49,220 nucleotides of DNA from Litchfieldia salsa (GCF_900104555.1 NZ_FNJU01000006.1:193863-243082), one strand, 5' to 3'. Positions 35,845 to 43,710 are shown, counted from the first letter of the stretch. Notes: generated by a model not told the origin, from the letters alone. Translations and numbers: made by a program.

Positions 35845-37656
35845 ATGAATCATGTTTTCTATTTCTTTAAACAGTTACAATCATATGCAGGGAAAAAGTT
35901 ATATGGAAATTTAGTAGGAATGATCATCATTAGCTTACTAGATGGTATTGGAATACTCATGTTAATACCTCTTATTAGTGTGAGTGGTATATTAAATATC
36001 AATACAGAAGCGCTACCGATCACATTTATTTTTGATTTTTTTAATCAGTTTACTACTTCGGTTAGCTTGTTGATCATATTAGGGATATTCTTAACTGTAA
36101 ACATCCTTCAGAACTTAGTTCAGCGCTTTTTAACGATTGAAAATGCTAAGATCCAACATGGTTTTTTTCGAGAGCTAAGACTCGATACTTATCAGTCTCT
36201 ACTACAATCAAATTGGAACTTTTATTTAAAGAAACGTAAAACAGACCTGATTAACTCGTTGACAGCCGAATTAGCCCAAGCTAGTGCGGGGACCAATACA
36301 TTTTTACAATTGGTTACTGGTGTAATTTTCACATTGATACAGGTGGGAATTGCGTTTTTCTTGTCCCCACAAATCACGATATTTGTGTTAGTAAGTGGAC
36401 TTATTCTTTCGTTCTTTTCAAGACAATTTATTAAAAAATCCCAGGCTTTGGGGAGCCGAAATTGGGAGTTTGGTAAAGAATTCTTAGCTGGAATTACGGA
36501 TACCTTTAATGGAATAAAGGAAGTGAAAAGTAATAGTCTAGAAGACTCTCGAATGAAATGGTACGGAAAGTTAACCCAGCGCATGCATGACGAACAGGTT
36601 GAATTTACGAAATTAAAGTCAGCATCTCAATTTTATTATAAGATTGCACAAGCTGTGCTAATTGCCTTATTTGTATTCTTTTCAATTCATTTGTTCCATG
36701 CTCAAGCAGCACAATTAACATTTATCATGATTATTTTCTCAAGGTTGTGGCCAAGAATTACTGGTATACAATCAAGTCTTGAGCAGATTGCTACTTTTGC
36801 TACACCATTAAGATCCGTTATCAATCTCCAACATGAATGTAAGATTTCAAGAGAAATTACAGATGACATGACTTCTAATGTAAACCCTATTTATATTGAG
36901 CGTTGCATAGAACTTGTAAATGTAAATTTTCGTTATAACGAAAATCAATCAAACTATGCCCTAAAAAACATTAATGTATTAATCCCTTCCAACCAAATGA
37001 CAGCCATTGTCGGTCCATCTGGTGCAGGTAAAAGTACGTTTATTGATTTATTAATGGGTTTAAACCAACCTGAAACAGGGGAGGTTTTCTTAGATGGTGC
37101 ACCATTATCAAAAGGTAATTTGCTTTCGTTAAGAAAGTCTATTAGTTATGTACCACAAGATCCATTTTTATTTAATACAAGTATAAGAGAAAATCTATTA
37201 CTCATATCACCAGATTCTGAGGAAAAAGATTTGTGGGAAGCACTGGAGTTTTCTTCTGCAGCAGAGTTTGTAAGGAAACTTCCGCAAGGATTAGACACAA
37301 TTATTGGTGATCGGGGCATTCGATTATCAGGAGGAGAGCGCCAACGACTTGTTCTAGCTCGAGCAATCTTACGCAAGCCTTCAATATTAGTATTAGATGA
37401 AGCAACTAGTGCACTTGATTCAGAGAATGAAGCTAAAATACAAGAAGCGTTAGGTCGATTAAGAGGTAAGTTAACGCTTGTAGTCATTGCTCACCGCTTA
37501 TCAACAATTAAAAATGCAGACCAGGTTGTTGTTTTAAGTGAGGGGGAAATTGTCCAAAAGGGTGGATTTAACCAACTAGCTATAGAAAAGAAGAGTGTAT
37601 TCGGTAATCTATTAAGTAAACAAATGGCATCAAATGTGTTGGACACTTCTGGTTAA
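35845..37656 (+). CDS. Lasso peptide ABC exporter (D protein)
   Basis: A 603-aa fused permease-ATPase. About six membrane helices occupy residues 20-320. The ATPase follows with Walker A GPSGAGKST, signature LSGGERQR, Walker B ILVLDEATSALD and switch AHR. It would export the mature peptides and give self-immunity. ATG behind AGGAGGA, 11 bp after the nucleotidyltransferase. Last gene of the operon. Confidence 0.92.
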   Translation: MNHVFYFFKQLQSYAGKKLYGNLVGMIIISLLDGIGILMLIPLISVSGILNINTEALPITFIFDFFNQFTTSVSLLIILGIFLTVNILQNLVQRFLTIENAKIQHGFFRELRLDTYQSLLQSNWNFYLKKRKTDLINSLTAELAQASAGTNTFLQLVTGVIFTLIQVGIAFFLSPQITIFVLVSGLILSFFSRQFIKKSQALGSRNWEFGKEFLAGITDTFNGIKEVKSNSLEDSRMKWYGKLTQRMHDEQVEFTKLKSASQFYYKIAQAVLIALFVFFSIHLFHAQAAQLTFIMIIFSRLWPRITGIQSSLEQIATFATPLRSVINLQHECKISREITDDMTSNVNPIYIERCIELVNVNFRYNENQSNYALKNINVLIPSNQMTAIVGPSGAGKSTFIDLLMGLNQPETGEVFLDGAPLSKGNLLSLRKSISYVPQDPFLFNTSIRENLLLISPDSEEKDLWEALEFSSAAEFVRKLPQGLDTIIGDRGIRLSGGERQRLVLARAILRKPSILVLDEATSALDSENEAKIQEALGRLRGKLTLVVIAHRLSTIKNADQVVVLSEGEIVQKGGFNQLAIEKKSVFGNLLSKQMASNVLDTSG

Positions 37657-37673
37657 TGGGAGTGTCTTTTGTT
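37642..37673 (+). terminator. Terminator of the lasso operon
   Basis: GACACT and AGTGTC form the stem, followed by TTTTG; the left arm overlaps the last codons of the exporter gene. Confidence 0.7.
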
Positions 37674-37721
37674 TATATGAGACGGTTTATTGTGCACGGA
37701 GATACCTAATTGGATCATTAT

Positions 37722-37747
37722 AAAAAAAACTCCGATTCATTCGGAGT
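37722..37747 (-). terminator. Terminator of the minus-strand methyltransferase gene
   Basis: On the minus strand ACTCCG-AATGAAT-CGGAGT is followed by TTTTTTTT, a clear intrinsic terminator 60 bp after the methyltransferase stop. Confidence 0.85.
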
Positions 37748-37806
37748 AGGTTAATGAGTAAGTTATTTTCAAGTATGATGTAGTCCTCATTGAGGTGATT
37801 GGCTAT

Positions 37807-38607
37807 TCAGCGTCCGGATTTAATATAGATTGTATTTTGCTGTTTTGTGTTTTCTCTTATATTACTGTTTTTATCAAATATGGGCGAATTATAATCATCC
37901 TGGTTATAATTTCCTAAAGGCTCATATTTACTAGCTATAACTGTATCGAGTAGAGAATATTGGGTGTAATGAATAACTAGTAAACCTTGTGAATTAAGTA
38001 AGTGATCTAACCCAATAATTTGCTTTTCAAACTTTTCAAAAGGATAAATCTTTTTTAGGCTAGTTATTCCTTTTTCTGCAATATAATGAGGTTGTCTTTG
38101 TAGTACTGCCATGCAGAAAATAACATCAAATGGTCCATGCTTTTCTAGTTCGTTAGGATTCGAATAGACAAATGAAATGTTGTTATCTACTGAAAGCTTC
38201 TTGCAAATTGCGAGAGAACTTTTATTGACGTCGGCACCCACTATTTTTGCATGAGGAAAATAATGACGCAGAGTTAGCACTTCTTCTCCTGTTGAACATC
38301 CATAGGATAGAATTTTTATATCTTGTTTTCCTTCAAAAAAATCCCGACAAGCAGAAAAAATGGTTGGATATCGATTCATATAGGTGAGAGAAGTTGTCTG
38401 ATGGACATTTTTTGAGTTAAGTAATCGCATAAGTATAATTGATCTAAAATTTTTATCAATCAGGAATCGTTTGACTTCAGTAATAGGTTTACTAAGAGTG
38501 TACAAAATTGAAATTCCTAATCTAATAAAAGGATTTTTAGACGTACGGTGCATTTTAAGCGTTTGTTTTGCAGTCCCTATTAATCTAATTCCTATTTTAT
38601 CATCCAT
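37807..38607 (-). CDS. SAM-dependent methyltransferase (CheR-like fold)
   Basis: A 266-aa protein with a class I SAM-binding core ILSYGCSTGEEVLTLRHYFP (motif I, CheR-like), IVGADVNKSSL (motif II) and FDVIFCMAVLQRQP (motif IV). CheR-like enzymes methylate carboxylates, but this one lacks a recognisable chemotaxis context. It is opposite in orientation to the lasso operon, ends 150 bp from it, and has a SinR-type operator in its promoter. A role in modifying the lasso peptides or polysaccharide is possible but unsupported by anything beyond location. Confidence 0.72.
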   Translation of the reverse strand: MDDKIGIRLIGTAKQTLKMHRTSKNPFIRLGISILYTLSKPITEVKRFLIDKNFRSIILMRLLNSKNVHQTTSLTYMNRYPTIFSACRDFFEGKQDIKILSYGCSTGEEVLTLRHYFPHAKIVGADVNKSSLAICKKLSVDNNISFVYSNPNELEKHGPFDVIFCMAVLQRQPHYIAEKGITSLKKIYPFEKFEKQIIGLDHLLNSQGLLVIHYTQYSLLDTVIASKYEPLGNYNQDDYNSPIFDKNSNIRENTKQQNTIYIKSGR

Positions 38608-38668
38608 ACTTGTAGTTCCCTTCGTTTTCTGTTTTGGTGTTTCCTGTCGCTTGTCTTAATCTTAATTT

Positions 38669-38697
38669 TATATTATCACTGTTCTTTATAAGGAACA
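38669..38697 (-). promoter_or_regulatory. Methyltransferase promoter overlapped by SinR-type operator
   Basis: On the minus strand TTGTTC, 17 bp, TAATAT. The inverted repeat GTTCTTTATAAGGAAC (plus strand 38681-38696) overlaps the -35 and part of the spacer. Left half GTTCTTT is the SinR box; the right half GGAAC deviates by one base. Confidence 0.6.
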
Positions 38698-38863
38698 ATG
38701 TGTTTTGCATGAACAACATATTTCTTTTATCTATTTAATCTGATAATCATGTTTTTACATGAATATTCTCTTTATATTGTTAGATAAGTTCAGTGTTTCA
38801 GTCATACGAGAACCAGTAACATCGTTCTTATAGTAAGGTTAGTTCAGTTAGGAGTTTTAATCA

Positions 38864-39322
38864 ATGAATATATATATACGATTTTTGCTCAGAATCCTCC
38901 CAATCACATACATAATCTGGATCTGGCTCCAATCCGCACATTTCAACCCATCCTCAATCGAACACGTTTTTTACGGCATGGATTACAGAGTATATCTATT
39001 AATAGGTGGCACATTGGAGATGGCTCATCTCATCATGTTCGGTATACTGTATCTCTTCATAGTATTGGCACTGCTGACTTTCGGAAAGTTGACACGTAAG
39101 AAAGAGATATATGCTTTAATAATTGCAATCACCTATTCCATCACCGACGAAATCCACCAATACTACGTCCCATACCGATCTTTCTCAATCATAGACATAG
39201 TCAAAAACCTAATCGGAATATGGTTCTTCTGGTGGCTCATCAACAGAAGTTACTATAATAGAGATTCGAAGATAGGGAAGGTTTTTCGTAGGGTCACATC
39301 GAAAAAAGAAGTTCCTTTATAA
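38864..39322 (+). CDS. VanZ-family membrane protein
   Basis: A 152-aa protein with four hydrophobic segments and the VanZ signature YSITDEIHQYYVPYRSFSIID. ATG 38864 with a weak AGGAG about 14 bases upstream. VanZ-like proteins often occur in cell-envelope or polysaccharide loci of bacilli; function in this setting is unknown. GC content and the run of CCATCC-type codons near 38930-38960 differ a little from the neighbours. Confidence 0.8.
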   Translation: MNIYIRFLLRILPITYIIWIWLQSAHFNPSSIEHVFYGMDYRVYLLIGGTLEMAHLIMFGILYLFIVLALLTFGKLTRKKEIYALIIAITYSITDEIHQYYVPYRSFSIIDIVKNLIGIWFFWWLINRSYYNRDSKIGKVFRRVTSKKEVPL

Positions 39323-39412
39323 CTAGTAATAAAATGGCTGTGTTAAAGCTAATTGTTAATTATCACCTGGAGAATGAAAAAGGTTTTGCTAACTAAGTAT
39401 GGAATGAGCGGA

Positions 39413-39511
39413 GAACCACTCAACTCCTGCGGAATATGCGGTACACGGGAGACCCGACGGGAGCTTGCGACGAGGAGGCTCCCGGAGCGCCCCGCGGAAA
39501 GGGAGTGGTTC
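39413..39511. repeat. GC-rich nested palindrome, probable dispersed repeat
   Basis: GAACCACTC (39413-39421) pairs with GAGTGGTTC (39503-39511), and inside it CGGGAGC (39458-39464) pairs with GCTCCCG (39478-39484). GC content is far above the window average. Elements of this look are scattered in Bacillaceae genomes; whether this is a REP-like element or an RNA cannot be told from one copy. Confidence 0.65.
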
Positions 39512-39601
39512 GTAGCGAATGGAAGTTTACTAAATCAGGTATTTTATGTAGACAACAAAAAAGCGCCTCTTGATCACTCCATCAATAGTCGCTTTTTAAC
39601 G

Positions 39602-39928
39602 TTATTTATTGTTTGTTCGCCATTTGTTGAATTCAAGAAATTCTTTGAATTGTTCTTTAGACACTCCAGAGTTCATTGCTTCTTTAACTAGGATTGCCCA
39701 CTCACCGTCAAGCTCCGCAGGTTCACTGTTATATTCTCCATCAAGTAAGGTATTGACAGAAACTCCGAGGACAGTTGAGATTTTTTCTAAGAATTGAATA
39801 GAAGGATTTGATTGGAGATTGCGTTCAATCGAGCTAAGATAGGATTTAGCAACTCCAGCTCTATCAGCTAATTCGGAGAGAGATATTTTTTTTTGTAGTC
39901 TATAATTTTTGATTCGTTGACCAATCAT
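39602..39928 (-). CDS. sinR: Master biofilm repressor SinR
   Basis: A 108-aa DNA-binding repressor. The HTH half, MIGQRIKNYRLQKKISLSEL then AGVAKSYLSSIERNLQSNPS, is nearly that of B. subtilis SinR; the C-terminal half (LDGEWAILVKEAMNSGVSKE then FKEFLEFNKWR) is the SinI-binding and tetramerisation domain. ATG 39928 is eight bases after AGGTGA; an in-frame ATG at 39955 precedes that site. An extended -10 (TGATATAAT) about 27-35 bp upstream gives it a promoter separate from sinI, as in B. subtilis. It would bind the GTTCTYT-type sites listed in this window. Confidence 0.96.
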   Translation of the reverse strand: MIGQRIKNYRLQKKISLSELADRAGVAKSYLSSIERNLQSNPSIQFLEKISTVLGVSVNTLLDGEYNSEPAELDGEWAILVKEAMNSGVSKEQFKEFLEFNKWRTNNK

Positions 39929-39954
39929 GCTTAATGTCACCTTCCTTGCTCTCA

Positions 39955-39963
39955 ATTATATCA
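39955..39963 (-). promoter_or_regulatory. sinR extended -10 promoter element
   Basis: TGATATAAT on the minus strand, an extended -10 (TGN-TATAAT) with no good -35, immediately upstream of the sinR ribosome binding site and downstream of the sinI terminator. Confidence 0.55.
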
Positions 39964-40032
39964 TATTAGAAGGATATTCATCATTATTTTCATATAAATA
40001 TTCATAATCATACAAAAGTATTAGTCCAAATG

Positions 40033-40058
40033 AAAAAACCTGCTTCCTATGTAGCAGG
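40033..40058 (-). terminator. sinI terminator
   Basis: On the minus strand CCTGCT-ACATAGGA-AGCAGG is followed by TTTTTT. It separates sinI from sinR. Confidence 0.85.
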
Positions 40059-40080
40059 TGGGTTAGGATTATGTATTGTT

Positions 40081-40236
40081 TTATGCCTTTTCTGTTGTTA
40101 ATTCAATTTCTTCCTCTGACTTTCTAAAAAATGTTTGAATTTCCTGAACAGACATCCCGATTTCCATGGCGTATAGAATGAGATCAACCCATTCCTCATC
40201 CAGTCCATCTTTGTTTAAAACAGCATCATTAACCAT
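40081..40236 (-). CDS. sinI: SinI antirepressor (51 aa) under c-di-GMP riboswitch
   Basis: A 51-aa protein, ATG 40236 behind GGGGGAG. Sequence MVNDAVLNKDGLDEEWVDLI continues LYAMEIGMSVQEIQTFFRKS and an acidic tail. The LDEEWVDLI...AxEIGMSxxEIxxF pattern is that of SinI, which pairs with the SinR C-terminal domain. It lies directly upstream of sinR on the same strand, as in B. subtilis. Unlike B. subtilis, the leader is a c-di-GMP-I aptamer. It aligns gaplessly at its N-terminus with the SinI-like protein at 1284-1415. Confidence 0.88.
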   Translation of the reverse strand: MVNDAVLNKDGLDEEWVDLILYAMEIGMSVQEIQTFFRKSEEEIELTTEKA

Positions 40237-40263
40237 TGTATCTCCCCCAAAATACTTTAGTAT

Positions 40264-40352
40264 TTCAGGCAGCCCAGCCGTCGTTGTTCTTTTTATAGAA
40301 CATTAGACCCGTGACTTTGCGTCCTCTTTTTTCAAAGAGTTTGCCTTTTGCT
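40264..40352 (-). promoter_or_regulatory. c-di-GMP-I (GEMM-I) riboswitch, copy 2, with SinR-type operator in P3
   Basis: Minus strand: GGCAAAC, hairpin TCTTTGAAAAAAGAG, GACGCAAAGTCACGGGTCTAA, then P3 and ACGACGGCTGGGCTGCC. These are the conserved GEMM-I blocks in order. The P3 hairpin is TGTTCTATAAAAAGAACA, which as DNA contains the 16-bp inverted repeat found at 3482-3497 (plus-strand 40286-40301). A small AAATAC/GTATTT hairpin lies between aptamer and ribosome binding site; no terminator is visible, so the switch may act on translation. Confidence 0.88.
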
Positions 40353-40640
40353 GAATTTTACTTCTTATATCTATGTCTTAACAGATAAGTATATGTCGTT
40401 TAATTATGTATAATTGAAGTATATACTTATATTTTACATATTTGTGTAGAATGATGTCGACTGTTTTAGATTTTTTCAAAATCTTTACAAATAAGGTAGA
40501 AGTACTATATATCCAGCGCTGTGGTAAGTTTTGTCGTGTTTTCTGGTAGAATCGATCTATAAAACCAATCCGAATAGTACTTTATTTGGAGGCAATATGT
40601 ATCTTTGTACAGTAAAATAGGATAAATTGTCGATAAATTT
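40353..40640. other. Intergenic region upstream of the sinI riboswitch
   Basis: About 290 bp without a gene. It should hold the sinI promoter. Three TGTCG-containing sites (near 40454, 40532 and 40627) partly resemble the Spo0A box TTGTCGAA, but none matches fully. I see no clear sigma-A promoter. Confidence 0.4.
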
Positions 40641-40644
40641 TACA

Positions 40645-40695
40645 TAATAAAAAGCTCAATTTAATACAGCTTGATAGGCTACATCTAATTGAGCT
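40645..40695 (-). terminator. yqhH-yqhG operon terminator
   Basis: AGCTCAATT and AATTGAGCT form a perfect 9-bp stem with a 25-nt loop; on the minus strand a TTTTTTATT run follows. Confidence 0.75.
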
Positions 40696-40702
40696 AAACG
40701 AC

Positions 40703-41503
40703 CTAGTTCATTAAGGCTTGTGGTGTCAAATAAAATAATCCGCCGTTAATGATTTCGATTTTAACCTTTGGTTCGTATTGCTCTCGTAGGGCTTCTTTCT
40801 CAGTTTCATAGCTTTCAGGCTTTTCTTCGAGTCCCTCGTAAAAGTGATCGAGTAATGCAAGGTCTTCGTTCCAACGTTCCCTAGCTGCATCTGCCCATGA
40901 GTGATCATCACTTTCAATAAAGCCACGGATGTATTGTTGAAGGCGATTCAATCCACTTTTATGTTTGATGAGTGGGGACATAGTAAAGCAGTAGTCAGGG
41001 ATCTTTGGTGTAAGTTCGAGACGCTCTAGTTTTTCTTGGAATCCTTCAATAATACTACCACTAACTAAATGAAGTCCTAATGACATAAGAATGTCTCGTT
41101 TTCGATCACATTGATAAGATACCTTCGCATTAATTCCTAACCAGGGGTGGAGAGGAATGTTGCTTGGTACTGTTTGCTTCACATTTTGATAGAGTCGCAT
41201 ATAACCTGCAAGTTTTTTTGATGATTGAAAAATTTGGTGTAGTCGAGGTGCACCAAAATGAATCAACTCACCCTTAAGGTCCTTAGGTGCTTTTTCTTGA
41301 TCAGTGATAAAGGTGAGTGCCATTGGGTTGGGGGTACCACCTGTTTTTTCAAGGTAATGCCAGTAAAAAGGACGATTCATTAATTGCTTATCAAGCTCAA
41401 CAGTGAGTTGAACGGTCATGTATCCATGTTGGTTTTCGGTAATTTCACAGTGGTTGGAGGTAAAATAGCGTTCAAGAAAGCTATGAATTTCCGCCTGCTG
41501 CAT
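40703..41503 (-). CDS. yqhG: YqhG family protein
   Basis: A 266-aa protein of unknown function matching B. subtilis YqhG in its start (MQQAEIHSFLERYF), the NRPFYWHYLEKTGGTPNPM segment and length. I chose ATG 41503, nine bases after AAGGAG; an upstream in-frame ATG at 41512 abuts that site. It overlaps the 3' end of yqhH by 23 bp and is probably translated with it. Same neighbours as in B. subtilis (sin locus on one side, yqhH on the other). Cytoplasmic, no known domain that I can name. Confidence 0.88.
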   Translation of the reverse strand: MQQAEIHSFLERYFTSNHCEITENQHGYMTVQLTVELDKQLMNRPFYWHYLEKTGGTPNPMALTFITDQEKAPKDLKGELIHFGAPRLHQIFQSSKKLAGYMRLYQNVKQTVPSNIPLHPWLGINAKVSYQCDRKRDILMSLGLHLVSGSIIEGFQEKLERLELTPKIPDYCFTMSPLIKHKSGLNRLQQYIRGFIESDDHSWADAARERWNEDLALLDHFYEGLEEKPESYETEKEALREQYEPKVKIEIINGGLFYLTPQALMN

Positions 41504-43169
41504 GTTGTTCATCTCCTTCTGATTCCTCGGCATAGTTTATGATACTTGTTAGGTTATCCATTTTAATTTTCATTTCTCCTTCACTTTTTGAATGAAGAAG
41601 AATGTCTTGAACATGTTCTTCAAGGTTGCCGATATCTAGTCTTGTTAAAATATCATCTAATTGACCAACAACTCGTTCAAACAGATTTATTTTTTCATAT
41701 AGAAGTTTTAAGATATGTTCTTCAACTGTATTTGCAGTTGAGAAGTTATAGATTTTCACATCATGTTCTTGTCCAAGCCGGTGGATACGACCGATTCGTT
41801 GCTCTAAGCGCATCGGATTCCATGGTAAATCATAATTAATAAGGTGATTACAAAATTGAAGGTTAATTCCTTCACCACCAGCTTCTGTTGCAATTAAGAC
41901 TTGGGCATTGTTTTGGAATAGCTGCTTCATCCAGTCTTTCTTACCGCGCTTAAATCCACCTCGAAAGGGAACAGATGATATTCCATTTTGTTGTAGGAAC
42001 CATTGCAAATACATTTGGGTGGCGCGGTATTCAGTAAAAATAATAACCTTGCCGTCAATCTGTTTAATAAGCTCCAATGCTTTTTCTGCCTTAGAATTGG
42101 ATTGAACTTGTTCGACTTTCTTCATTAAATGCATAACCATGTCTTCTGGGACATTTACTTCTTCGTCTGTATTCTTCTCAAGCATTTTCTTCAAGGTGAA
42201 AAATACAGCTTCACGACTACTGCAGGCTTCACGCTGTAATGTCATGATCGCGAAGCTACTTGTGATCCCTGTCCCATTTTTGTAGCTAGAAATGGCATCG
42301 TAAAGCTCTCGTTCTTGCTCGGTAAATACGATTGGAACTGTTTCAACTTTGCGTTTTGTCCACTCAATCCCAGTGTCACTTCTTCGATTTCGGATCATTA
42401 CTTTATTTACAAGTTCTTTTAGATGTTCATCTTCCTGAAGTGAACGTGCTTTTTTCTTTCCATACTGTTCATTAAAGTAATCGAGATTCCCGAGATGGCC
42501 GGGTTTCAGTAGAGATACAAGGTTAAAGATTTCCTCGATTCGATTTTGAATGGGTGTTGCTGTTAAAAGTAGACAAAACTTTTTCTTTAAGGTTTGAGCA
42601 AATTCATAGTTTTTTGTTTTATTATTTTTCAACTTATGAGCTTCATCAATGATAATCATGTCATAATCCTGCTCTAATACGATCTCTCGATGCGGACTTC
42701 GCTTTGCTGTATCAATCGAAGAAACAACAACATCACATTGCTCCCATACATAGCTTTTCTTTTGTTCAACAGCAGGTATATAGAACTTTTGCTGTAATTC
42801 TAATGCCCATTGTGAAACCAGGGAAGCTGGTACTAGAATTAACACTTTTTTGACGAGACCGCGAATCATATATTCTTTTAAAATTAAACCTGCTTCAATT
42901 GTTTTCCCAAGTCCTACTTCATCAGCGAGTATTGCTTTTCCGTTCATTTTTTCAACAACCTGCTTTGCAACCTCTAGTTGATGAGGAAGGGGAGTAAGGT
43001 GTGCAAGATGACTAGGTGCTTGTAATCCTTCAAAAGCTGGAACATTAATATGTGTTTCTACCTCGTAGGCAAGCTTGTATAACTCCCAGCTAGCCCAAGG
43101 ACCATCATCTTCAATCCGTTGTAAGAAGTCATCTTCCCATGTGTGATCAAACTCGGTGGTGACTTTCAA
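41481..43169 (-). CDS. yqhH: SNF2-family DEAD/DEAH helicase YqhH
   Basis: A 562-aa ATP-dependent DNA translocase/helicase-like protein. Motifs in order: LADEVGLGKTIEAG (I), DMIIIDEAHKLKN (II), LLLTATPIQN (III), VLIATEAGGEGINLQ (V), RIGRIHRLGQ (VI). It lacks additional nuclease domains. ATG 43169 with GGACTGAAT upstream. Role unknown in bacilli; paired with yqhG. Confidence 0.92.
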   Translation of the reverse strand: MKVTTEFDHTWEDDFLQRIEDDGPWASWELYKLAYEVETHINVPAFEGLQAPSHLAHLTPLPHQLEVAKQVVEKMNGKAILADEVGLGKTIEAGLILKEYMIRGLVKKVLILVPASLVSQWALELQQKFYIPAVEQKKSYVWEQCDVVVSSIDTAKRSPHREIVLEQDYDMIIIDEAHKLKNNKTKNYEFAQTLKKKFCLLLTATPIQNRIEEIFNLVSLLKPGHLGNLDYFNEQYGKKKARSLQEDEHLKELVNKVMIRNRRSDTGIEWTKRKVETVPIVFTEQERELYDAISSYKNGTGITSSFAIMTLQREACSSREAVFFTLKKMLEKNTDEEVNVPEDMVMHLMKKVEQVQSNSKAEKALELIKQIDGKVIIFTEYRATQMYLQWFLQQNGISSVPFRGGFKRGKKDWMKQLFQNNAQVLIATEAGGEGINLQFCNHLINYDLPWNPMRLEQRIGRIHRLGQEHDVKIYNFSTANTVEEHILKLLYEKINLFERVVGQLDDILTRLDIGNLEEHVQDILLHSKSEGEMKIKMDNLTSIINYAEESEGDEQHAAGGNS

Positions 43170-43356
43170 TTTATTCAGTCCTTTCAGTTAACTTTACTAT
43201 TATTCAGTAATCGCAAATGTTTTTTTAGTGATTTGTTTAATCGTATGTGTTTGTTTGGTAAAACACGAACATTAACAATGAGAAAATATTTTATCGTTCA
43301 TGTAAATTCTTATTGCAGAGCTAAGTATTTTAATGGTAGGATGTTTATAGAAAAAG

Positions 43357-43386
43357 TTGTCACAAATTAGACTATATTAGGATAGT
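43357..43386 (+). promoter_or_regulatory. Possible gcv operon promoter
   Basis: TTGTCA, 18 bp, GATAGT, about 45 bp upstream of the glycine riboswitch. Only moderately like consensus. Confidence 0.35.
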
Positions 43387-43424
43387 ATTACCAAGTTTCC
43401 CAAAAATTATATATGGGCGGATGA

Positions 43425-43640
43425 TGATAAGGGGAGAGACTACCGAAATTAGGTGGCGCCGAAGGAGCAAACAAAGAAATTTGTGAATCTCTCAGGCAAA
43501 AAGACTCTTGTTTGACGCAACTCTGGAGAGTGTCGTTTTAAAACTCAAGGCTAAATAAGGCTCTTGCTTTTAAATTTGACCACCAAAGGGGAAAGCCGGA
43601 TAAAACGGTAAACTTTCAGGTATCAGGACAGAGAACTTCA
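43425..43640 (+). promoter_or_regulatory. Tandem glycine riboswitch of the gcv operon
   Basis: Two glycine aptamers in series. The first spans about 43431-43530 with GGGGAGAGACTACCG, GGCGCCGAAGGAGCAA and TCTCAGGCAAAAAGAC..GACGCAACTCTGGAGAG. The second, about 43531-43625, has CACCAAAGGGGAAAGCC, AAACTTTCAGGTATCAGGAC. These are the signature blocks of gcvT-motif RNA. Glycine binding would prevent the terminator that follows and turn on glycine cleavage genes. Confidence 0.93.
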
Positions 43641-43671
43641 TGTTTGTTTATGGGGTTCATCTGTCCTTTTT
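43626..43671 (+). terminator. Riboswitch-controlled terminator
   Basis: GGACAGA pairs with TCTGTCC, with further pairing of GAAC/GTTC inside, followed by TTTTT. The 5' arm overlaps the end of the second aptamer (CAGGACAG), the usual switching arrangement. Confidence 0.85.
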
Positions 43672-43710
43672 GTGTCTGAAAATTTGCTATTTTATAAGGG
43701 GGAATGCACT

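Noticed and set aside
39353-39691. 112-aa open frame spanning the GC-rich palindrome
   Set aside because: It runs through the inverted repeat and into the antisense of sinR, has no ribosome binding site and resembles no protein; codon use is unlike the neighbours.
40454-40636. Spo0A boxes upstream of sinI
   Set aside because: Several TGTCG sites are present, but none matches TTGTCGAA fully and spacing to a promoter cannot be shown.
43672-43710. Earlier start for gcvT
   Set aside because: This stretch lies in and just after the riboswitch terminator, and the extra residues are not part of the family; TTG 43711 has a strong ribosome binding site.
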